Positions 15,561 to 23,005 of a DNA stretch of 23,562 bases are shown here, piece after piece. The DNA lies in assembly GCA_964613615.1 (NCBI GenBank), contig CAZTIB010000024.1, positions 1-23,562 on the forward strand, written 5' to 3'. Position numbers and translations under genes: made by a program. Each line of letters starts with the position of its first letter. Within the stretch, counting starts at the first letter, position 1. This DNA is from J054 sp964613615. Lineage in GTDB: Bacteria > Pseudomonadota > Gammaproteobacteria > Steroidobacterales > GCA-2729495. The notes below the pieces were generated by a model. It saw only the letters and a list, made by a program, of their open reading frames with translations. It did not search any database and was not told the DNA's origin.

Positions 15561-16334
15561 CTACTTGATGTCTTTCCAGATCTCGTTTTTCAGCAGGTAG
15601 GCAAACAAGCCGAATACGAGGAGGAACACGATGACCCAGACTCCCAAACGGGTGCGCTGCAGCTGCATCGGTTCCCCGACATAGTCCAGGAAATTCACTA
15701 TATCGCGTACGAAACGATCGTATTCCTCCGGCGACAGTCGGCCAGGCTTCGACATTTCCAGTTCCTTGAAGACAGTCCTGGTGTATTCAACGCCTTCGGA
15801 GTCGGTTACGGTCTTCTCTTCAAAAATGGCCTGCTGCTCGCCCTGCAGCTCCCACAACACATGCGGCATGCTGGCGTTTGCCAGCACCAGGTTATTAACA
15901 CCTGTCGGCCTGCCGTCTTCCAGGTAGAAGCTCTTCAGGAAAGTGTACAGGTAGTCGGTGCCGCGGCTCCGGGCGATCAGGCTGAGGTCCGGCGGCGCCT
16001 GGCCGAACCAGCGCTCGGCATCGCCGGCGGGCATCGCCACAGTCATGGTTTCCTGGGGCTTATCAGCCGCGAACATCAGATTGTCGATCACCTGGTCTTC
16101 GCGGATACCAAGGTCTTCCGCCAACCGGTTGTACCGCACGTACTGCGCCGAGTGGCAGCCCATGCAGTAATTGATGAAATTGCGCGCGCCCCGCTGCAAT
16201 GAGGGAATGTTACCCACATCATTGCCGGCCGGTTGCAGGGGGTACTCGCTAGCCGCAAAGACCGGTGCCGCGGTCAGCACCAGCGCGACGGCTGCAGTGA
16301 CGACCCACCTGTGGGCAGTTTCTTTTTTCAGCAT
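15561..16334 (-). CDS. petC: Cytochrome c1, bc1 complex subunit
   Basis: Membrane-anchored c-type heme subunit that takes electrons from the Rieske protein and passes them to soluble cytochrome c; 257 residues. It has a signal peptide ending VFA-ASEYPL (about residue 27), the heme-binding motif CMGCH at 57-61, and a probable axial Met at 156 in NASMPHVLWELQG. One C-terminal membrane anchor is at about 230-247 (GVWVIVFLLVFGLFAYLL). It is nine bases after cytochrome b in the petABC operon. Operons of this type exist both with and without fused b-c1 genes; here b and c1 are separate. Confidence 0.96.
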   Translation of the reverse strand: MLKKETAHRWVVTAAVALVLTAAPVFAASEYPLQPAGNDVGNIPSLQRGARNFINYCMGCHSAQYVRYNRLAEDLGIREDQVIDNLMFAADKPQETMTVAMPAGDAERWFGQAPPDLSLIARSRGTDYLYTFLKSFYLEDGRPTGVNNLVLANASMPHVLWELQGEQQAIFEEKTVTDSEGVEYTRTVFKELEMSKPGRLSPEEYDRFVRDIVNFLDYVGEPMQLQRTRLGVWVIVFLLVFGLFAYLLKNEIWKDIK

Positions 16335-16343
16335 CGCCCTGCC

Positions 16344-17603
16344 CTAGTCGTGAAAGACCACCCGTTCGGGAACGGGTTTCGTTTTCTCCATGCTCGTGTA
16401 AAGGGGCATGAAGAGGAAAAAGGCGAAATACAGACCGGCGAAAATCCGCGCCAGCAAGACGTAAGTCTCGGTGGCTGGCATCAAGCCTAAGTAACCCAGC
16501 GCCACGAAGCTCACGGCAAACACCGTCAGCGCGATCTTGAAAGTCCAGCCGCGGTAGCGGATGGACTTGACCTTGCAGCGGTCCAGCCACGGCAGGAGAA
16601 ACAGCACGACGATGGCCATGAACATCAGCAAGGCCCCGAGACCCTTGCTCGGCACCGCACGCAGGATGGCGTAGAACGGTGTGAAGTACCACACCGGGGC
16701 AATGTGCTCAGGCGTCTTCAGTCGATTCGCGGGCTCAAAGTTGGCGTGCTCCAGGAAGTATCCGCCCATCTCCGGCGAGAAGAAAATCACGCCCGAAAAC
16801 AGGATCAGGAAGATGACGATGGCGACGAGGTCCTTCGATGTCAGGTAAGGATGAAAGGCAACCCCGTCCAGCGGAATGCCGTCCGGGCCCTTCTTCTCCT
16901 TGATCTCGATGCCGTCCGGGCCCAGCGAACCCGTCTCGTGCAAAGCCAGGATGTGCACGACAACCAGCATGACCAGCGCCAGCGGCACTGCAATCACGTG
17001 GAGCGCGAAGAAGCGGTTCAGGGTGATATCTGAAATGTAGAAGTCGCCGCGAATCCACTCCACCAGCGCATCACCGACCAGCGGCACCGCGCCGAACAGC
17101 GACACGATGACCTGGGCGCCCCAGTAGGACATCTGGCCCCAGGGCAGCAGGTAACCGAAAAATCCCTCGGCCATCAGCGCCAGGTAGATCAGCATACCGA
17201 TGATCCACAGCAGCTCGCGCGGCGGCTTGTAGGAGCCATACATCATGCCGCGGAACATGTGCAGGTACACCACGATGAAGAAAGCCGACGCCCCGGTCGA
17301 ATGCATGTAGCGGATCAGCCAGCCCCACTCGACGTCGCGCATGATGTATTCCACCGATGCGAAGGCTTCAGCAGCAGCGGGCTTGTAGTTCATCGTCAGC
17401 CAGATGCCCGTAAGCAGCTGGATGATCAGGACGACAAAGGCCAGCACGCCGAATACGTACCAGACATTGAAGTTCTTCGCCGCGTAGTACTCCGTGACGT
17501 GCTCTTTGAGCATCTTCGTCAGCGGGAACCGCGCGTCGATCCAGTCGATGAAGCGCGGGGAACGATTGCCGCCGTTCACGGCATCGGCACGGGCGGAATT
17601 CAT
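16344..17603 (-). CDS. petB: Cytochrome b, bc1 complex quinol-oxidising core
   Basis: Polytopic inner-membrane diheme protein (419 residues) with eight membrane segments, containing the Qo and Qi quinone sites. Candidate heme ligands are His101 and His115 in helix B, and His202 and His217 in helix D. Fourteen residues separate the helix D pair, one more than in mitochondrial or Rhodobacter proteins as I recall them. The ef-loop Qo motif reads PVWY (303-306) rather than PEWY. ATG at 17603 overlaps the Rieske stop (ATGA). Other motifs (GYLLPWGQMSYWGAQVI, GDALVEWIRGDF) are normal. Confidence 0.96.
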   Translation of the reverse strand: MNSARADAVNGGNRSPRFIDWIDARFPLTKMLKEHVTEYYAAKNFNVWYVFGVLAFVVLIIQLLTGIWLTMNYKPAAAEAFASVEYIMRDVEWGWLIRYMHSTGASAFFIVVYLHMFRGMMYGSYKPPRELLWIIGMLIYLALMAEGFFGYLLPWGQMSYWGAQVIVSLFGAVPLVGDALVEWIRGDFYISDITLNRFFALHVIAVPLALVMLVVVHILALHETGSLGPDGIEIKEKKGPDGIPLDGVAFHPYLTSKDLVAIVIFLILFSGVIFFSPEMGGYFLEHANFEPANRLKTPEHIAPVWYFTPFYAILRAVPSKGLGALLMFMAIVVLFLLPWLDRCKVKSIRYRGWTFKIALTVFAVSFVALGYLGLMPATETYVLLARIFAGLYFAFFLFMPLYTSMEKTKPVPERVVFHD

Positions 17604-18193
17604 GCGCTGGCTCCTGTGTCTTCGCCGATAATGATCAGGTTATCGCCCACATATCGGTGTGGCGGCACGGGAAGGTTCGTGGGCGCAGGCACACCAGAAT
17701 AAACGCGCCCGGCGAGGTCGAACTTCGACCCGTGGCAGGGGCAATAGAAACCGCCCTCCCAGGCTGGACCGAGATCTTCGGGCGCCACGTCAAAGCGCTC
17801 GATCGGTGCGCAGCCCAGGTGGGTGCAAGTGCCAATCACGACCAGAACCTCCGGTTTCACGGAACGCGTCTCGTTCTGCGTGTAACCGGGCTGCTCTGAC
17901 TCGACGGAGTCCGGGTCACTCAGCTGGTCGACCACCTGGGTCATGCGCTCGAGCATGTCCGCGGACCGGCGCAGTATCCACACCGGCCTGCCGCGCCATT
18001 CCAGGCGCACCATTGCGCCCGTTTCCAGCTTGCTGATATCGACCTGCACCGGGGCCCCCGCAGCCTGCGCCCGAGCGCTGGGTTTCCAGGACGCCAGGAA
18101 CGGAACTGCGGTAAACGCCGCGCCGGTTACACCGACCACAGTGGTTGCCACGGTCAGAAAACGCCGTCGGCTGAGTCCCGACTCTTCGCTCAT
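17600..18193 (-). CDS. petA: Rieske iron-sulfur protein, bc1 complex subunit
   Basis: The [2Fe-2S] subunit that carries electrons from quinol at the Qo site to cytochrome c1; 197 residues. The N-terminus has a twin-arginine signal (LSRRRFLT, 8-14) that remains as the membrane anchor (about 12-35). Cluster ligands are in CTHLGC (Cys123, His125) and CPCHGS (Cys151, His154), with Cys128 and Cys153 as the disulfide pair. SGVPAPTNLPVPPH closes the cluster-binding fold. The start has GGGAGG nine bases upstream. It is first in petABC, with a long leader behind a TATAAT promoter. Confidence 0.96.
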   Translation of the reverse strand: MSEESGLSRRRFLTVATTVVGVTGAAFTAVPFLASWKPSARAQAAGAPVQVDISKLETGAMVRLEWRGRPVWILRRSADMLERMTQVVDQLSDPDSVESEQPGYTQNETRSVKPEVLVVIGTCTHLGCAPIERFDVAPEDLGPAWEGGFYCPCHGSKFDLAGRVYSGVPAPTNLPVPPHRYVGDNLIIIGEDTGASA

Positions 18194-18321
18194 TCAGCTC
18201 ACCCTCCCAGCTGGGGTATTTGCACGGCAAGGCCGCCGGATAATGCCCGAACGACCGTGAACCGGAAGAACGCCCGCTATAGAGAAGGATCTGACTGGCC
18301 GGCGTTGAAAAATGCGGCGAA

Positions 18322-18351
18322 ATTATACACGGGGCTCTGGAAGCTTGCCTA
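18322..18351 (-). promoter_or_regulatory. Probable promoter of petABC
   Basis: On the minus strand a perfect -10 TATAAT (18327-18322) is preceded, 18 bases upstream, by TAGGCA (18351-18346), four of six matches to the -35 consensus. It would start a transcript near 18315 with a leader of about 120 bases before petA. It sits just downstream of murA, so the bc1 genes need not depend on murA transcription. Confidence 0.5.
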
Positions 18352-18373
18352 ACGGACATGAGGGTACCTGTCG

Positions 18374-19630
18374 TCAGCCCAGGCGGCGGATCCGGGCGCC
18401 CAGCCGCGCCAGCTTTTCCTCGATGCGCTGATAGCCACGGTCAAGGTGGTAGATACGGTCCACGATGGTTTCGCCGTCGGCCACCAGCCCGGCCAGGACC
18501 AGGCCCGCCGACGCGCGCAGATCAGTCGCCATCACCGGTGCGGCGCGCAACGAGCTTTGGCCTTGCACCACGGTGGTGTGGCCCTCCAGGCGGATTTTCG
18601 CCCCCATACGCTGCAGTTCTGGCACGTGCATGAAACGGTTTTCGAAAACGTTTTCGGTGACCGTGCCAACCCCATCCGCCACACAGTCCAGGGCCATGAA
18701 CTGGGCCTGCATGTCCGTCGGGAAGCCGGGGTACGGCGCGGTACTCACATCTACCGCCACTGGCCGTCGCCCCTGCATGTCGAGTTCCACCCAGTCAGCC
18801 CCGGTCTCGATATTCGCGCCGGCTTCGCGCAGCTTCTGCAGGACTACTTCAAGATGCTCGGGCACTACGTTCTCAACACGCACGCGCCCCCGGGTGATGG
18901 CGCCTGCGACCAGGAAGGTACCCGCCTCGATGCGATCCGGCTGCACGGTGTAGTCGCTACCCTCCAGCGCGTCGACGCCCTGAATTACGATCTGCGCGGT
19001 GCCGGCGCCCGCCACGCTGGCCCCCATGGAGTTCAGAAAAGCGGCGAGATCGATCACCTCCGGTTCCTGGGCCGCGTTGTCGATCACGGTTTCGCCGGCG
19101 GCGAGTACGGCAGCCATCATCAGGTTCTCGGTGCCCGTAACCGTGACCTTCTCAAGCACGAGGTGCGCGCCCTGCAGGCGGCTGGCGGTGGCGCTGATAT
19201 ACCCGTCGGCGATCTTCACCCGCGCCCCGAGGGCCCGCAGGCCGGCCACGTGCAAGTCCACCGGCCGGGCCCCGATCGCGCAGCCGCCCGGCAGCGACAC
19301 GTCGGCCCGGCCATGGCGGCCGAGCAACGGCCCCAGCACGAGCACCGACGCGCGCATGGTCTTCACCAGCTCATAGGGCGCGAAATAGTTCTCGAGGGTC
19401 GCGGGCTCGACATCCACGCGCCCGTCGGAGTGGAATTCCACGCCCACCCCCATTCGTCGCAACAGCGCGATGGTGGTGTTCACGTCGCGGAGCTGCGGCA
19501 CGTTGTGCACCGTCAGCGGCGTCCGGCTCAGCAACGACGCAGCCAGGATCGGCAACGTGGCGTTTTTCGCGCCAGAGATGCGCACCGTCCCGTCGAGGGC
19601 AGGGCCACCATTAATGGCGAGTCTATCCAT
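18374..19630 (-). CDS. murA: MurA, UDP-GlcNAc enolpyruvyl transferase
   Basis: Cytoplasmic enzyme for the first committed step of peptidoglycan synthesis, transfer of enolpyruvate from PEP to UDP-GlcNAc; 418 residues (E. coli 419). It contains two similar inside-out alpha/beta domains. Lys22-Asn23 lie in RISGAKNATLP (18-28). The catalytic loop LPGGCAIGARPVDLH carries Cys117, the residue attacked by fosfomycin, so the enzyme should be fosfomycin-sensitive. TGTENLMMAAVLAAGET and PYPGFPTDMQAQF are also family blocks. The start at 19630 (MDRLAINGG) has AGGCGG six bases upstream. It is 23 bases after ibaG. Confidence 0.97.
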   Translation of the reverse strand: MDRLAINGGPALDGTVRISGAKNATLPILAASLLSRTPLTVHNVPQLRDVNTTIALLRRMGVGVEFHSDGRVDVEPATLENYFAPYELVKTMRASVLVLGPLLGRHGRADVSLPGGCAIGARPVDLHVAGLRALGARVKIADGYISATASRLQGAHLVLEKVTVTGTENLMMAAVLAAGETVIDNAAQEPEVIDLAAFLNSMGASVAGAGTAQIVIQGVDALEGSDYTVQPDRIEAGTFLVAGAITRGRVRVENVVPEHLEVVLQKLREAGANIETGADWVELDMQGRRPVAVDVSTAPYPGFPTDMQAQFMALDCVADGVGTVTENVFENRFMHVPELQRMGAKIRLEGHTTVVQGQSSLRAAPVMATDLRASAGLVLAGLVADGETIVDRIYHLDRGYQRIEEKLARLGARIRRLG

Positions 19631-19653
19631 CGTAACCGCCTGTGCGGCCGGCC

Positions 19654-19896
19654 TCAGCCTGCGCGCGCACGCCACTCCTCGGGGGTATAGGCCGCAATGG
19701 ACATGGCGTGGATTTCTCGCCCCATTCGTTCGCCGAGAGCCTGGTAGACGAGCTGATGCCGCTTTAGCGGTCGCTGGCCAGCGAAGGCGCTGCTGATCAC
19801 TGTGGCCTCGTAATGCGTCAGGTCCTCACTGGCCACCTCTGCGGTGCAGTCGGGCAGATGCGTTTCGATCAGCTGCTGTATTTCGGCAGGCGTCAT
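19654..19896 (-). CDS. ibaG: IbaG (YrbA), BolA-family protein
   Basis: Small BolA-fold protein (80 residues) of the IbaG branch. These proteins pair with monothiol glutaredoxins and handle Fe-S clusters; in E. coli ibaG affects acid resistance. The end IHAMSIAAYTPEEWRAR matches the family mark (IHAVSIKAYTPAEW in E. coli), including the conserved His. The start at 19896 is preceded by GAGAGA six bases upstream. It is followed by murA, the same pairing as in E. coli and Pseudomonas. It is divergent from yrbG with only 46 bases between. Confidence 0.93.
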   Translation of the reverse strand: MTPAEIQQLIETHLPDCTAEVASEDLTHYEATVISSAFAGQRPLKRHQLVYQALGERMGREIHAMSIAAYTPEEWRARAG

Positions 19897-19927
19897 TCAG
19901 TTCTCTCTGGGGCCCTTGGGATCGGCC

Positions 19928-19935
19928 ATTATAAT
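19928..19935. promoter_or_regulatory. Palindromic ATTATAAT, possible shared -10 for ibaG and yrbG
   Basis: ATTATAAT reads the same on both strands, so TATAAT is present as 19930-19935 (plus) and 19933-19928 (minus) in the 46-base divergent gap. Minus-strand initiation would give ibaG a leader of about 25 bases. Plus-strand initiation would start at or next to the yrbG ATG (19943). No good -35 box is visible on either side, so this is a suggestion only. Confidence 0.4.
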
Positions 19936-19942
19936 CTCCGGC

Positions 19943-20908
19943 ATGCTCCTTGAATTCGTCGCGATTGTTGCCGGCCTGGTGCTGCTGGCGTGGGGGGCCG
20001 ATCGAGTGGTGCTGGGGGCCGGCGTGATTGCGCGCGCGTTGAACATCCCGCCCCTGCTGATCGGCCTGACCGTGCTCGGTTTCGCCACGTCGCTGCCCGA
20101 AGTGCTGGTGTCGGCGACGGCGGCCCTCGCAGGCGCACCGAACCTGGCCGTGGCCAACGCTCTGGGCTCCAACATCGCGAACATCGGCATGGTCATGGCC
20201 ATTGCCGCGATCATCACGCCGTTGCATGTCCAGTCCCAGACCCTGCGCAGCGAGCTGCCCGTGATGCTGGCCGTAAGCGTCGTCCCGGTGGTGCTGTTCC
20301 CGGACGGCGTGCTGAGCCGGACGGACGGCTGGCTGCTGCTCGCCGGCCTCGTGGTGTTCATCGCCTGGGTCATCCGGCTGGGACTACGCACCCGGGGCAA
20401 GGATCCCATCGAGGCCGAGTTCGCGGCGGAGATCGCCGCGGACCTCAGCACCGGGCACGCTGCGCTGGTCCTGCTGCTGGGGCTGGGGACACTCGCCCTG
20501 GGCTCGGAAGGCCTGGTCTGGGGCAGCACCAACCTGGCCACGCGCCTGGGCATCAGCGACCTGGTGATCGGCCTGACGGTGGTCGCCATCGGCACCAGCC
20601 TGCCGGAGCTGGCCGTGTCCATCGTCGGCGCCCGCAAGGGTGAACACGGCCTGGCACTGGGCAACGTGATTGGCTCCAACACCTTCAATACGCTGGCGGT
20701 CATCGGCGTGGCGGGCACCATTCATCCGGCGACGCTCGATCCGGCAGCCGTCGTCCTGCACCTGCCGGTGATGCTTGGCTTCACGCTGGCGTTTTTCTTC
20801 TTCGCGTACAATGCCGGCGGTACGATCCGGATCGGCCGGGGAGCCGGCTCGTTGGCGCTCATCGGCTTTATCGCCTATCTCGCTTACCTGGTCAGCACGG
20901 TGATCTAG
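19943..20908 (+). CDS. yrbG: YrbG-type inner-membrane Na+/Ca2+ exchanger family protein
   Basis: Ca2+/cation antiporter of the CaCA superfamily; 321 residues, about ten membrane segments. The two inverted alpha repeats are clear: GFATSLPEVLVS with GSNIANIG in the first half, and AIGTSLPELAVS with GSNTFNTLAVIG in the second. They hold the acidic and polar ion-coordinating residues. A cytoplasmic loop (about RTRGKDPIEAEF) separates the halves. The start at 19943 (MLLEFVAIVAGLV) is chosen because the first membrane segment begins there. The open frame reaches back to 19844, but that part overlaps ibaG. No clear Shine-Dalgarno is seen. It heads the Kdo/LPS operon as in E. coli; the exact cation in vivo is not known from sequence. 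Confidence 0.92.
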   Translation: MLLEFVAIVAGLVLLAWGADRVVLGAGVIARALNIPPLLIGLTVLGFATSLPEVLVSATAALAGAPNLAVANALGSNIANIGMVMAIAAIITPLHVQSQTLRSELPVMLAVSVVPVVLFPDGVLSRTDGWLLLAGLVVFIAWVIRLGLRTRGKDPIEAEFAAEIAADLSTGHAALVLLLGLGTLALGSEGLVWGSTNLATRLGISDLVIGLTVVAIGTSLPELAVSIVGARKGEHGLALGNVIGSNTFNTLAVIGVAGTIHPATLDPAAVVLHLPVMLGFTLAFFFFAYNAGGTIRIGRGAGSLALIGFIAYLAYLVSTVI

Positions 20909-20930
20909 AACCCGTCGCATTGGATTAGCC

Positions 20931-21917
20931 ATGAGCGTTGTTGCAATAGACGACTCGGAATTGCAGGCCCGGGCCCGCCGGGTTCTGGATATCGAGGCGC
21001 AGGCGATTCGCGACCTGGTGCCGCGTATCGGCGCAGAATTTGCACGCGCCTGCCGACTGTGCCTGGAATGCACCGGCCGGGTCATCGTCACCGGCATGGG
21101 CAAGTCCGGCCATATCGGTAGCAAGCTGGCAGCAACCCTGGCCAGCACGGGCACGCCGGCATTTTTTGTGCACCCCGGTGAAGCGAGCCACGGCGACCTG
21201 GGCATGATTACCGCGAAAGACCTGGTTGTGGCCCTGTCCAACTCCGGCGAAACGGCGGAAATCGTCACGATCCTGCCGTTGCTCAAGCGCCTCGCGATAC
21301 CACTGATCACCATGACCGGTGCGCCGGACTCGACCCTCGGCAACGCCGCAGACGTGGTGCTGAACATTGGTGTGAGCGAAGAAGCGTGCCCGCTGAACCT
21401 GGCGCCGACGGCCAGCACGACGGCAACGCTGGCCATGGGCGACGCCCTGGCAGTGGCGCTGCTGGAAAGCCGGGGCTTTACGAAGGAGGACTTCGCCATG
21501 TCCCATCCCGGCGGCGCCCTCGGGCGGCGCCTGCTGCTGCATGTCAGCGACCTGATGCACACCGGCGCAGAGTTGCCGAGCGTTCGCGACGATGCCCCGC
21601 TGCACGAGGGCCTGCTGGAAATGACCCGCAAGAGTCTTGGCATGACCGGCGTGGTCAGCGCCGACGGGCGGGTAGCAGGCGTGTTCACGGACGGCGATCT
21701 GCGCCGTGCCCTGGACCGCAAGTTTGACCTGCAGTCCACCCGGATGCGCGAAGTCATGACCGTGAACTGCCGCACGGCCGCCCCGAATGAACTGGCCGCC
21801 GAGGCGCTGCTGCGGCTGGAGCAGAACAAGATCACCGCACTCCTGGTGGTAGACGACGAGCAGAAACTCGTTGGCGCGCTGCACGTGCATGACCTGCTAC
21901 GCGCCGGCGTAGTCTGA
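20931..21917 (+). CDS. kdsD: KdsD, D-arabinose 5-phosphate isomerase
   Basis: Cytoplasmic isomerase that converts ribulose 5-phosphate to arabinose 5-phosphate, the first step to Kdo; 328 residues, the same as E. coli KdsD. The N-terminal SIS sugar-isomerase domain has VTGMGKSGHIGSKLAATLAS (53-72), HPGEASHGDLGM (81-92) and SNSGET (103-108). SHPGGALGRRLL links to two C-terminal CBS domains (about 207-328), with VFTDGDLRRAL and ITALLVVDDEQKLVG. GGAT lies six bases before the ATG. It is 22 bases after yrbG and nine bases before kdsC. Confidence 0.96.
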   Translation: MSVVAIDDSELQARARRVLDIEAQAIRDLVPRIGAEFARACRLCLECTGRVIVTGMGKSGHIGSKLAATLASTGTPAFFVHPGEASHGDLGMITAKDLVVALSNSGETAEIVTILPLLKRLAIPLITMTGAPDSTLGNAADVVLNIGVSEEACPLNLAPTASTTATLAMGDALAVALLESRGFTKEDFAMSHPGGALGRRLLLHVSDLMHTGAELPSVRDDAPLHEGLLEMTRKSLGMTGVVSADGRVAGVFTDGDLRRALDRKFDLQSTRMREVMTVNCRTAAPNELAAEALLRLEQNKITALLVVDDEQKLVGALHVHDLLRAGVV

Positions 21918-21926
21918 CGCGCTGGC

Positions 21927-22442
21927 ATGGCCAACGTCCAGGCACTGCTGGAACGCGCCGCACGCACCCGGCTGCTGGTGCTGGATGTGGACGGCGTGAT
22001 GACGGACGGGCGGCTCTACTACGACCAGCACGGCAACGAAACGAAGGCCTTCCACGTACGCGACGGCTACGGCATCAAGTCGGTCATGCGGCTGGGTTGC
22101 GAAGTGGCGGTAATTTCCGGGCGACGCTCTGCGGCCGTGGAGACACGTCTGCGTGAACTCGGTGTGAAGCATGCGGTGCTCGGTGAGGACGACAAGCTGC
22201 CGGCCCTGCAGAGCCTGGCCGCAGACCTCGGCATCGACGACCTGCAAACGGTGGCCTGCGTCGGCGACGATGCCCCGGACTTGCCTGTCCTGACGGCCGT
22301 AGGCTTCGCGGTCGCACCGGCCGATGCGCATCCGGATGTTGCCGCGCGCGTGCACTGGCAAACCCTCGCCAGGGGCGGCCGCGGCGCCGTGCGTGAGGTC
22401 TGCGACCTGCTGGCGCGGGCCTGGGCGGAGGCTAAATCCTGA
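21927..22442 (+). CDS. kdsC: KdsC, Kdo 8-phosphate phosphatase
   Basis: Tetrameric HAD-family phosphatase that dephosphorylates Kdo 8-phosphate to Kdo; 171 residues, without a cap domain, as usual. HAD motif I is DVDGVMTDG (20-28) with nucleophile Asp20 and general acid Asp22. Motif II is in ISGR, motif III is at DDK (LGEDDKLPAL), and motif IV is GDDAPDLP. The C-terminal tail ARGGRGAVREVCDLL is the family's lid over the active site. It lies between kdsD and lptC; its stop codon overlaps the proposed lptC start. Confidence 0.96.
   Translation: MANVQALLERAARTRLLVLDVDGVMTDGRLYYDQHGNETKAFHVRDGYGIKSVMRLGCEVAVISGRRSAAVETRLRELGVKHAVLGEDDKLPALQSLAADLGIDDLQTVACVGDDAPDLPVLTAVGFAVAPADAHPDVAARVHWQTLARGGRGAVREVCDLLARAWAEAKS
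22427..22441 (+). promoter_or_regulatory. Shine-Dalgarno GGAGG setting a CTG start for lptC
   Basis: GGAGG at 22427-22431 is followed by a seven-base spacer and CTG at 22439-22441. CTG overlaps the kdsC stop as CTGA, mirroring the ATGA overlaps seen elsewhere in this window. In this frame there is a TAA at 22433, and no ATG or GTG before the membrane segment. This decides the lptC start. Confidence 0.65.
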
Positions 22443-23005
22443 AAGGCAGCGTTGGCGTAAATGGCCTGACCCTGGCATTGCTGACCGCCGGTGCATTGGC
22501 CAGCGGCCTGCTGCTGTGGCAGTTGCGGGCGCCTGAAGAAAAGAACGTGGGGCTGCGCCGGCTCGGCGCCGGATACTACGTCAAGGACGCTGAACTGGTG
22601 GGCACCGGGGCCAGCGGCGAGGTGCTCTACCGCATCCGGACCCGCGAATTGCACCAGGATTCGGACAACGGTGCTATTGCCCTGACTGACGTTGCCTTGC
22701 AGTACGTGCCAAGCGCTGCCGTGCCATGGGATCTAACGGCCGCCACAGGCAGCATGCCGCCCGACAGTGATATCCTGCAGCTGTCGGGCGAGGTTGTTGC
22801 AGTGACCAGAAAGGACAGTGGCGAACCGGCCACCATCCGCACGGACTATCTCGAAATCGATCCGCAGACTTTCGTCGCATTCACCGACCGCCCGGTGGCG
22901 ATAGAAATGTCCGGCAACCGCATTCTCGCGACAGGAATGCGCGTGTTTCTCAAGGAAGACCGTTTGCAGTTGATTGCCGATGTCACCGGGACTTTTACAC
23001 CCTAG
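22439..23005 (+). CDS. lptC: LptC, inner-membrane LPS transport bridge component (probable CTG start)
   Basis: Bitopic protein that receives LPS from LptB2FG and hands it to LptA; 188 residues from the proposed start (E. coli 191). A short basic tail (MKGSVGVNG) precedes one membrane segment (about 9-27, LTLALLTAGALASGLLLW), then a periplasmic beta-jellyroll. Recognisable points are GEVLYRIRTRELHQDSDNGA, a region corresponding to E. coli W-x-x-A (VPWDLTAATG), QLSGEVVAV, TIRTDYLEIDPQT and ATGMRVFLKEDRLQL. The start is CTG at 22439, supported by GGAGG seven bases upstream. The only other near-cognate candidate, TTG at 22478, would cut into the membrane segment and lacks a ribosome-binding site. 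lptA overlaps its end by 26 bases. Confidence 0.9.
   Translation: MKGSVGVNGLTLALLTAGALASGLLLWQLRAPEEKNVGLRRLGAGYYVKDAELVGTGASGEVLYRIRTRELHQDSDNGAIALTDVALQYVPSAAVPWDLTAATGSMPPDSDILQLSGEVVAVTRKDSGEPATIRTDYLEIDPQTFVAFTDRPVAIEMSGNRILATGMRVFLKEDRLQLIADVTGTFTP

Noticed and set aside
18446..19690. A 414-codon plus-strand open frame opposite murA
   Set aside because: His/Gln/Arg/Gly-rich shadow of murA, with no recognisable domain.
20384..21967. A 527-codon minus-strand open frame over yrbG and kdsD
   Set aside because: Ser/Arg/Ala-rich low-complexity translation antisense to two well-identified genes; a codon-bias artefact.
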